Shown here piece after piece: positions 34,237-42,144 of a stretch of 64,000 nt of DNA. The notes beneath the pieces were generated by a model that was not told the origin of the DNA, searched no databases, and was given only the letters and a program-made list of their open reading frames with translations. The stretch lies in the NCBI GenBank assembly GCA_038501785.1, contig JBAMJR010000042.1, positions 1,082,501-1,146,500 on the forward strand, in the 5' to 3' direction. The stretch's first letter is position 1. Every line of letters starts with the position of its first letter. The translations under genes and the position numbers were made by a program. Source of the stretch: Myoxocephalus aenaeus. Lineage: Eukaryota > Chordata > Actinopteri > Perciformes > Cottidae.

Positions 34237-34570
34237 TGTGACGGCCCTCTGACTGTTATAGGTAACCTGGGCAAGATCCTCTGCTTCTCCCCAGGTCTCT
34301 CCTCTCAGGTGGTTCCGGATGGGCGGAGCTGCCCAATCAAGCTTCTCCCCAGGTCTCTCCTCTCAGGTGGTTCCGGATGGGCGGAGCTGGCCAATCAACC
34401 CCAATCAGAGGGTGGCAGATAAAAGGCTCACCAGTCTGCCCATGGGGGCCCCCTCTCCAGACCCATTATTTTTAGTCAACCTTTGTGTCTGTTAATAAAT
34501 CATGGTTACTGTTTAGTTTAAACCTTGGTGTGTCTCCATATTTGTTACGACCAAGAGCCGAGCCGTGACA
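34237..34570 (+). repeat. 3' LTR (334 bp) with 58-bp internal duplication
   Basis: Same start and end as the 5' LTR, but the stretch from gcttctccccaggtctctcc through ccaatcaa is present twice in tandem. The length difference of 58 bases between LTRs is fully explained by this duplication. Confidence 0.9.
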
Positions 34571-34574
34571 ATTG

Positions 34575-34716
34575 TCCTCCCATGTACCACCACATGATGA
34601 ACAACTGTGGCACGGATTTCATCAGAAATTACTTGTCTTTGCTGTCCTTGTCCTCTCCCTCTCCCTCTTGCTCTTCCTCTCTCTTGTCTCTCAACCTCTG
34701 CATGGTTGGGATCCAT
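34575..34716 (-). pseudogene. DDE transposase N-terminal exon, cut by the LTR element
   Basis: Begins MDPNHAEVERQERG, then a glycine-arginine stretch and QVISDEIRATVVHHVVVHGR. The frame runs straight into the LTR element at the ATTG duplication and resumes in register at 29742 on the other side, confirming that the LTR element landed inside this gene. Confidence 0.75.
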
Positions 34717-35030
34717 TGTTCCAAAGGACATGAGCATGCCTCTAAGCTCTATTTATTGACCCCCAATTCTGATTGGTGTGTTAACAATTTTCAGGCTGAG
34801 TGTTTTCACCTTGAGAAGGGTGTGGTCTCTGAGTTCATGTTATGATAACTTGAGTTAATTATATTGAGAGCATGTGTTTGCTGAATGAACACATAGTGCA
34901 ATGAATGATTTATTTGGTCACTTTTGTGTAAGGTTTTGCAGAAAGTGTTTTGAATATTGAGACATGTGTGGACACAGGTGAATTGTGTTTTTGGTTATGG
35001 GAAATGTGTGTGTGCTTCTGGGAATGACGA

Positions 35031-35279
35031 AAAGGGAAAACAAAGAAAGACACCTAAGTTCCTGGAAGGCAGCCCCAGCTTTTAGAAAGGAAATAGAGGA
35101 AATACCGGTTTGTGTCAGTGCCTCTGGGAAAAAGAAATTAGGACACTAATGACAAAGCAAGCAGTAGTTATATTATATGGACCTTATGCGGCACGCCCCT
35201 TTTGTTGTTTGTTCCGTTTTCAGTTTCATCTTTTAACACACACTTTGAATGACCATAATCAGACAACTTCAGTTCTGGA
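35031..35279. other. Short intronic stretch of the atp6v1c2 remnant
   Basis: No exon or repeat was recognised between the split transposon and the next L2 tail. I looked here for missing subunit C exons and found none. Confidence 0.4.
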
Positions 35280-35770
35280 ATCAGTGTTGGGTTTGTCCTT
35301 TCTGGGCTCCTGTAGAAACATGGCAGGGCAACACAGCGGACTTCTTGAAGAGGACCTGCTCCCTAGATATGAAGGGCTCAATCCTGCCATGTCCCTGCTG
35401 ATGCCCCTCCTCTCTGATATGGATTGTGGTTATCTGGATTGTGGTCCATGCCTACTACTCATTATATGAATAATTTCTGTCATATTCATTGAATGTACTG
35501 TAATTCTGTTATGTTGATCATTCTGGTCACATGACATATATTGCTTCTGTCCATCAGGGGAGAAAGATCCTCCTCTGTTGCTCTCCCTCAGGTTTCTTCC
35601 ATTTTTCCCCTTGAAAGGGTTTTCTCTATTTTTTGGGTGGAGTTTTTCCTGATCCGATGTGAGGTCCTGGGACAGGGATGTCGTATGTGTACAGACTGTA
35701 AAGCCCTCCGAGGCAAACTTTAATTTGTGATGTTGGGCTATACAAAATAAACTGAATGGAATTGAAATCT
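35280..35770 (+). repeat. L2-type LINE 3' tail, plus strand
   Basis: Contains the tttttcctgatccgatgtga core, ctccgaggcaaac and a final aataaactgaatggaattga tail. The upstream half (35290-35400, cctgctccctagatatgaag) also resembles a segment at 59040-59070. 5'-truncated, no frame. Confidence 0.7.
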
Positions 35771-35904
35771 AAGCAAACGAAAACACAACAATTCTTAGGT
35801 GGTCATACATTAATGAAAACATAGTTATGAATATTATATGCCATTACAGACCCCCAAAATGCTACACATTAGCCCTTTAAAAACAAGACCGCAGCCTCGC
35901 TAAC

Positions 35905-36150
35905 GTCAGAATGCTAACATGCTCACAATGACAATGCTAATGTTCGCCAGCTTAGTGTAGTGTGTTAGCCTGCTAACTTTGCTAATTGGAACTAAAGCAG
36001 GGCTCGAGCCGATGGGAATGTCATTAGTTTTTAAGTTTGTGCTCAAACCCAAGGTATTGGACAAATAAGAATGTTGACCTAATGATGAACATGAATTTCT
36101 ATACCAAGCATGTTAGCTTGCTGTTAGCTTATTTGATGCTATTTAAGCTT
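35905..36150. repeat. Teleost interspersed repeat (gctaacatgctcacaatgac core)
   Basis: Runs of gctaacatgct, gttagcctgctaac and gatgggaatgtcattagttt are typical of a very common fish repeat. No coding content. Confidence 0.5.
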
Positions 36151-36307
36151 CAGAATGCATGATATCTAGTCTTTCATCATAATGCAGAATTCCAGGGCAT
36201 CCCACAGTTGACTTTATTTTACTCTTTGGTGTCTTTCAGCGTGACCTGTTGCTGCATGTTGTTGCGTGGCGCTCTAATTCTCAGTCATTATTTTGTGTGG
36301 CCCTCAG

Positions 36308-36400
36308 GAAGCTGAAGGAGGACGGAGAGGGAGACATTTTCTCCGTCACACTTTTCAAAAGAGCTGTGTGTGAATTCAAAGCCAACGCCCAGGAGAGCAA
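36308..36400 (+). pseudogene. atp6v1c2: atp6v1c2 internal exon (intact frame)
   Basis: The acceptor gccctcag precedes KLKEDGEGDIFSVTLFKRAV then CEFKANAQESK and a gtaagc donor. Human ATP6V1C2 has LFTVTLFRK at the same place, so the segment corresponds to the mid C-terminal region. Frame and splice sites are intact, but the neighbouring conserved exons on both sides were not found. Confidence 0.75.
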
Positions 36401-36498
36401 GTAAGCAGGGCCGGATTGCCGGAAAATACCCCCATCAAGTCGAAGCTTTGTTGTAGGTGTCACCATATTGGAGCCCATATCCAATGGGCTCCAATATG

Positions 36499-37640
36499 TC
36501 CTGGCTTAGACATGAGGAATATGTCAGCCTAAATGAATCGACTCCTCCAAGTCATGTTAATATGAACATTCCTCGAGACACCGGCCGAGGAGGTGGAGTA
36601 GCTGCCATCTTTGACTCGGGTCTGTTGATGGGTCCTAAACCTGGATTGAACTGCAACTCATTTGAAAGCCTTGTTCTTAGTATTTCACATCCAACCTGGA
36701 AAACAGTACAGCCCATTCTGTTTGTGGTGGTATACCGGGGACCAGGTACGTACTCAGAATTTATATCTGAATTTTCAGAGTTTTTGTCAAGTTTGGTCTT
36801 AAGACTGATAAGGTATTATTGTAGGTGATTTAAATATTCATGTGGATGTCAGCAATGATAGCCTTAGTGTTGCATTTAGCTCATTGTTGGATTCGATTGG
36901 CTTCTGTCAGAGTACAGGAACCGACTCACTGCTTTAACCACACCCTCGACCTTGTTCTTACATATGGCATTGACGTGGAGCATTTAGTAGTGTTTCCACA
37001 GAACCCTCTTTTATCAGACCCTCTTTTTAACCTTATAACTTTTGAGTTTATACTACTGGATTGTACAGCGTTAGGCAAGAGTTTTTACACCAGATGTCTA
37101 ACTGACGGTGCTGTTGCTAGATTTAAGGAAGCGATTCCTTCTGTATTTGATTCATTACCACGTCTCAATATAACAGAGGACTCCTGTGCTAACTTTTCTC
37201 CCTCCCAGATTGATCAGCTCGTCGATGGTGCTACTGGCTCACTGAGAGTGACGCTGGACTCGATAGCCCCTCTAAAAAAGAGGATCATTAAGCAAAGGAG
37301 GCTCGCTCCATGGTACAACCCTCAGACCCGCATATTGAAGCAAGCATCACGGAAGCTTGAGGGCATATGGCGCTCCAACGGTCTGGAGGAGTCCCGGTTG
37401 GTTTGGCGGGATAGTCTGAGAACATATAAGAAGGCCCTCCGTAATGCCAGAGGAGCCTACTACTCATCACTGATAGAGAAAAACAAGAGCAACCCTAGGT
37501 TTCTCTTTAGCACTGTGGCCAGGCTGGCTGAGAGTCATAGCTCGGTGGATCCATGTATTCCTATAGACCTCAGTGATTGGGCCTCTCACACACGTAAGAG
37601 GCCCAATCCAACTTTGCTTTTGATTATGTCATTGCTATGT
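36499..37640 (+). pseudogene. L2-type LINE ORF2 fragment (endonuclease and linker)
   Basis: Two open stretches separated by frameshifts carry GRGGGVAAIFDSGL and VVVYRGPGTYSEFISEFSEF (C-terminal half of the AP endonuclease domain), then LAPWYNPQTRILKQASRKLE and GAYYSSLIEKNKSNPRFLFS (linker before reverse transcriptase). The RT itself is missing, so both ends are truncated. It lies between the third atp6v1c2 exon and the terminal exon. Confidence 0.75.
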
Positions 37641-38351
37641 CGGATCCAGAGGCAACAGTGTGTAAGTGGACCTTGAATAACACGTGCGATCCGCACTAGC
37701 TTTTTCCCGTAGCTTTCAACCACATCTCACAGTCTTCATCAGCCCATAGAACTGACACAGGGGACCTAATTGTGGAACTTTCAGTCACATGATGACACCT
37801 GAGCCCGAAGAAAGACAGCTAGCAGGCTTTTCATGTTGTGGTCAAGACCTCCCAATTCTGCGTCCGCGTTCACTTTGCAATTTAGTGATATTGCAACCAT
37901 GGACGCACTTGGCTGAAAGTCACCAGTTAACATGACCACCCGTTAAACACCTATTTCTCTGAAACGGTCATGATCCTGTCGTAATTCTGTAAAGTACCGT
38001 CAACCATCTGCTGTCCAGCATACTTGAAATGACACCTGTCGCACACAAATTCATCCACGGAAGTGAAAGTGTGGGCAACTGAACTGCAAGCTTGTATATG
38101 CACAACAACAAGGCCAAGAAAACTATGGCGCATGTTATTCTATTGACTGCATCTCGTTGGAGCTCGTTCACAGCAGATCCTCTGTTTTACAGATTAGGTA
38201 GAGGGCCTTGGGTTGCAAAACCTAGAACTGCCTTGGTTATATAAAACTTGATCAGAATGGTGCACGGACAAACACTCTTGCAGTACAATGATTGTTTTTT
38301 AGCAGGTTCAAGTGTGTTTTCTGTGTTGTTTTGTCTCCCTCTGCCAAGCAG
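37641..38351. other. Stretch before the atp6v1c2 terminal exon
   Basis: The large conserved C-terminal exons of subunit C should lie here but are not visible. A minus-strand frame at 37951-38171 contains FVCDRCHFKYAG, vaguely zinc-ribbon-like, without further support. Confidence 0.4.
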
Positions 38352-38441
38352 GCAAGCTGTGACATCCCAGAACTCTGTCAGCATGAGTACTTGTCCTACA
38401 TCTGCTACCATATCAACACCAATCTGCTGGAGATCAGCTAG
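38352..38441 (+). pseudogene. atp6v1c2: atp6v1c2 terminal exon
   Basis: A pyrimidine-rich tract and gccaagcag acceptor precede ASCDIPELCQHEYLSYICYH then INTNLLEIS and TAG (38439-38441). The human protein ends IPGLQLNNQDYFPYVYFHID plus LSLLD, so position, length and stop match the authentic C-terminus. Confidence 0.75.
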
Positions 38442-38730
38442 CAGTCCGCAAAGAGAGAACACAATGACCAAGAAATGAGGGCTCTGTGGACCAGTCAGAG
38501 CCAGCAACAGACAGAAATAAAACACATCCAGTGATACTTGAATATCTTGGTTTTTCGACACAACTTTAGAGCTTCCCTTGGACAGCAGTGTCACACCTTC
38601 CTGGCCCGGCTGCACATTATTCAACACAACAGACCTGTACATATATCAACAAATGATACAGTATATTCTGCAGGGAAAGCGTATCGTGACTCATATTTAA
38701 TCAGAATGTTTTTAAATGTAATACTATAGA

Positions 38731-38830
38731 TGGTGGATTCAGAACTCAAGTATTTTACTGAAGTAAAAGTATAATATCCCAATGTAAAATACTGTAATGT
38801 GATTCTAAAGCCTCTGAAGTCAAATCCTTA
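38731..38830. repeat. hAT MITE fragment
   Basis: The ctcaagtattttactgaagt and aaagtataatatcc phrases resemble the sub-terminal part of the aagtaaaagtac-type hAT MITE seen at 28134. Only one end is present. Confidence 0.4.
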
Positions 38831-39213
38831 AGATTGTCATGAAATCAGACTCCATTTTTGATCATATCGATTATTTTCAGTATAGTCATTCAATGTAAAA
38901 AAATGTAGTTTTCGTTTTTTAGTGTTGACAGGTCTTAGGGAATACAACAGAGTTCTGAAGGTATGATGTATTTTTGGAAGCCAGCCCAGAAGTTAGTGTC
39001 GCACTGGTTCGATCGACAAAGAGCCAATGGGATTTTTCCACAGGATTTTGAATAATTGCAGAAAATAAGCTCTGTAGAAAACAAACGTTTATGATACTCA
39101 CACATTTTAATACACTGCCTCAAGTGATGTCACTCGAGTCAGCATCGGTTGGGGTTGAAAACTACGAGTTGGAAAATGAGGTGTGGCGTTAGAAAGAAGT
39201 GAGGTTATATAGG

Positions 39214-40925
39214 ATTCAATTCAATTCAATTCAATTCAGTTTATTTTATATAGCCCAACATCACAAATACAAGTTTGCCTCGGAGGGCTTTACAATCTGT
39301 ACACATAACATCCCTGTCCCGGGACCTCACATCGGATCAGGAAAAACTCCCCTAGAAAGATAGTAAAAACCCTTTCACAGGGAAAAAAGGGAAGAAACCT
39401 GAGGGAGAGCAACAGAGGAGGATCCCTCTCCCCGGATGGACAGAAGCAATAGATGTCATGTGGCCAGAATGAATAGCGTAGTTACAGCACATTCAATGAA
39501 TATGACAGAAATTATTCATATAATGAGTATTAGGCATGGTCCATGATCCTGATAATCCATGAAGCAGAAGGCGGTAGAGAGGAGGGGGGCATCAGAAGGG
39601 CCATGGCAGCAGGCAGGACCGGTTCCAGGCCGGTTCCATCAGCAGGGCCATGGCAGCAGGCAGGACCGGTTCCAGGCAGCCATGGATCCATGGCAGGAGG
39701 GGTGGGTGGGGGGGTGGGGGGGCGGCAGGACCCGGGGCAGGACCCGGGGTAGGACCCGGGGCAGGACCCGGGGTAGGACCCGGGGCAGGACCGGTTCCAG
39801 GCAGCCATGAATCCATGGAAAAAGAAAGTAGAGTTAGTAATGTGCATTGAAGAGACAATAGTTTATCCAGATGGAGAGAAAGAAGAGGAGAGGAGGAGTG
39901 AAAGAGGAAGAGAAGAGGAGCGAAAGAGGAAGAGAAGAGGAGCTCAGTGTATCCTAAGATGTCCCCCAGCAGTCTAGGCCTATAGCAGCATATCTAGGGG
40001 CTGGACCAGGGCAAACCTGAGCCAGCCCTAACTATAAGCCTGAAACAGCCCTAAGTATAAGCGCTATCAAAGAGGAAAGTCTTAAGTCTACTCTTAAATG
40101 AGGTGACTGTGTCTGCCCCCCGGACTGAAAGTGGAAGCTGATTCCACAGAAGAGGAGCCCGATAACTGAAAGCTCTAGCCCCCAACCTACTTTTTAAGAC
40201 TCTGGGAACCACAAGTAACCCTGCATTCAGTGAGCGTAACGCTCTGGTGGGGTAATATGGCACTATGAGCTCTTTAAGATATGATGGTGCATCACCAGCT
40301 AAGGCTTTATAGGTGAGGAGGAGGATTTTAAATATGATTCTCGATCTTACAGGAAGCCAGTGGAGAGCAGCTAATACAGGAGTAATGTGATCTCTCTTCC
40401 GAGTCCTTGTTAGTACACGAGCTGCAGCATTCTGGATCAGCTGGAGAGACCCAAGGGACTTTCCGGAGCAGCCTGATAATACGGAGTTACAGTAATCCAG
40501 TCTTGAAGTAACAAATGCGTGGATCAATGTTTCTGCATCGCTTTGTGACAGGATGTGCCGGATCTTTGAGATGTTCCGTAGGTGAAAAAAGGCAGTCCTT
40601 GAGATCTGTTTCACGTGGGAGCCAAAGGATAGGTCCTGGTCAAAAATAACTCAGAGATTCCTTACGGTGGTGGTGGATGCCAGAGCGATGCCATCCAGGG
40701 AAACCATATCGTCAGATAGTTGATTTCTGAGGTGTTCTGGGCCGAGTAGAATGACTTCAGTCTTGTCCGAGTTCAGCAACAGGAAGTTGCAGGTCATCCA
40801 GGTTTTGATGTCTTTAAGACACGCTTGAAGTTTAGTGACCTGGTGGATTTCATCTGGCTTGATTGACAGATATAGTTGAGTATCATCGGCATAACAGTGA
40901 AAGTTTATGGAGTGTTTTCTGATAA
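39214..40925 (-). mobile_element. L2-type LINE, 5'-truncated, with RT part
   Basis: On the minus strand the copy starts within the reverse transcriptase (HCYADDTQLYLSIKPDEI, the YADD active site, near 40880) and runs in one frame to 40051, ending in RAPLLWNQLPLSVRGADTV and KTFLFDSAY. The only interruption is a TGA near 40650 in RNL-stop-VIFDQDLSF. Downstream is a long 3' UTR with a GC-rich VNTR (39600-39800), then the tail shared with three other copies, ending in an (attca)n run at 39214-39239, the microsatellite tail of this LINE group. Confidence 0.8.
39595..39800. repeat. GC-rich VNTR in the LINE 3' UTR
   Basis: A roughly 48-base unit (catggcagcaggcaggaccg, then gttccaggc) occurs twice, followed by 12-base units caggacccgggg and taggacccgggg that alternate. 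Confidence 0.85.
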
Positions 40926-40929
40926 TATT

Positions 40930-41060
40930 GCCCAGATGACCAGACGTCCTCTTTTCCCCGGACATGTCCTCTTTTCGAGACCTAAAAAATGCGTCCGGCA
41001 GGGATTCCAAAAATGTCCGGGATTTTGCCTCGTTGGATATTTGTGTTTCTCTGGGTCTTT
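40930..41060. repeat. Interspersed repeat (gtcctcttttccccggacat core)
   Basis: A short block around cagacgtcctcttttccccg and aaaatgcgtccggcagggat, familiar from fish genomes, abuts the truncated 5' end of the LINE. Class not determined. Confidence 0.45.
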
Positions 41061-41873
41061 CACAAACTAGTTATTACTAGTTATTATTTGATTTTACTTG
41101 TATCAAATGATGTGACACAATCAATACAAGCCAGTTTAGAGAGCAAACAGGTGGTTGAAGGTGGAAAGGAGAAAGTCTGAGAATGGATAGAAGAAACAAT
41201 GTGAGAGGACAAGGACAAGTGTGTATCTGCGAGGTGGGCGACGAGGAGGAAGAGGAGGAGGGCAAGAAAGAGGAAGAGGAGGACGAATAAAAAAAGAAAA
41301 ATTTATGACATTCCTCACTCCTTTGATTTTGTATAATGTACAATAAACAAATTGTATGGCCTTGAACATCGTGCTTTCTATTTGTTACAGTAACAATACT
41401 GACTGCTCAATAGATTTTGACTGGTTGCAGGTTCATATCAACAAAGAACAAGAATTACAGTATCACAGAGACAAAGGACACATTTGTGAGATGCAGGGTA
41501 CAGTACTGTAAAAATAGGAGTACAAGGAGGAGGAAGAACAAAAGAAATTGCAAAGAGCAAAGCACAGTAGTAATTTCTGATCAATTTTGAGCTACTGTAA
41601 TAGAACATGTTTTTGTTCATATGAAATTTGTTTTGAGATTAAAATCTACTTCTCCCTGAGAACTATATGTTAAAAACTGTAATGAATACTCGCTATAATG
41701 CATACTGTGTTTACCTTCTAGCTTTCAAATGGACAATAGGGCTATGACCACTGTGGGGAAGGATTACAGTTAATCTATAGATTATTAATGCTCTTTTATT
41801 TGTTGACTAAATTGTCTTTGCAAACCAAACAGGTTACATATTGCATCACATGAGATGAGACCGGTTCCCTCTC
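41061..41873. other. Upstream flank of kcnf1, purine-rich
   Basis: Includes purine-rich tracts (gaggaggaagaggaggaggg around 41240-41285) and no exon. It may contain distal kcnf1 regulatory sequence, but no site was recognised. Confidence 0.4.
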
Positions 41874-41910
41874 CTCTCTCTCTCTCTCTCTCTGTGAGTA
41901 TGTGTGTGTT

Positions 41911-41970
<60 letters not shown>
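41874..41970. repeat. (CT)n and (GA)n microsatellite pair upstream of kcnf1
   Basis: A CT run (41874-41893) and a longer GA run (41913-41970) are mirror-complementary across a 19-base spacer, so the pair can form a hairpin. It ends about 175 bases before the kcnf1 ATG, probably within or near its 5' UTR or promoter. Confidence 0.85.
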
Positions 41971-41975
<5 letters not shown>

Positions 41976-42065
41976 AAGTGTTGGGGATAGCTGGCCGCTC
42001 AAGCTGGTGCCATTCAGTGCGCGGAACAGCCTGACGACGAGCACACGCTTTTACGCGCAGAAATA

Positions 42066-42086
42066 ATGGACTTGCCGTCTGGTTAG
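42066..42086 (+). other. Short uORF before kcnf1
   Basis: ATG GAC TTG CCG TCT GGT TAG, six codons, ends 58 bases upstream of the kcnf1 start. It matters only if transcription starts upstream of it, which the sequence does not settle. Confidence 0.35.
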
Positions 42087-42144
42087 TGCACTTTTTATTT
42101 CAAACATTACTGGGTACATATTTCATTTTGTCATCTTGAGTAAA

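Larger units (their letters stand above)
29747..34570 (+). mobile_element. Ty3/gypsy LTR element, SCAN-gag type, lacking RT
   Basis: The element has two LTRs (29747-30022 and 34237-34570), each TG...CA, flanked by ATTG (29743-29746 and 34571-34574). A primer-binding site TGGGGGCTCGTCCG, complementary to tRNA-Pro, begins at 30026, and a G-rich polypurine tract sits at 34224-34236. Between them lie an 800-base leader, a gag N-terminal frame (30830-31294) and a long frame (31182-34064) with gag C-part, zinc knuckle, protease and integrase. No reverse transcriptase or RNase H is visible. Integrase following protease directly matches the Gmr1-type order, where RT follows integrase, so RT/RH was probably lost between 34000 and the polypurine tract. 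The LTRs are nearly identical, so insertion is recent. Confidence 0.9.
26701..35030 (-). mobile_element. Tc1/mariner-IS630-type DNA transposon, split by nested insertions
   Basis: The left end near 26701 reads acagtttttctcgattgcta. Minus-strand transposase pieces run from a start near 34716 (MDPNHAEVERQERG with an RGR run) through 34575, resume at 29742-29659 (KEAGQLVQPNLSRFTVASIV, donor gtaatt), then 28003-27728 and 27644-26941. The break at 34574/29743 is the LTR element; the hAT at 28134-29625 lies between the second and third pieces. I could not find the matching right terminal repeat, so the 35030 limit is approximate. Removing the two inserts leaves an element of roughly 2 kb. Confidence 0.65.
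24558..38441 (+). pseudogene. atp6v1c2: V-type H+-ATPase subunit C2 remnant (four exons)
   Basis: Subunit C bridges the V1 stator and V0 in the vacuolar proton pump. Four exons are recognisable: 24558-24686 (residues 1-43, start ATG, donor gtgagg), 26607-26689, 36308-36400 and the terminal exon 38352-38441 with TAG. Each has a good acceptor and donor where expected and stays in frame internally except the second, which has TGA at 26640-26642 where the family has Arg. The third (DIFSVTLFKRAVCEFKA) resembles human ATP6V1C2 more than C1. I could not find the exons for about residues 44-160, for the segment between exons two and three, or for the long conserved stretch before the last exon. The gaps are filled by LINEs, an LTR element and DNA transposons. 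The position and divergent orientation to nol10 match human. A functional gene with unseen exons is unlikely given the TGA and the small first gap. Confidence 0.75.

Noticed and set aside
37951..38171. Minus-strand frames with FVCDRCHFKYAG
   Set aside because: Looks faintly like a zinc ribbon, but only one cysteine pair and no other support.
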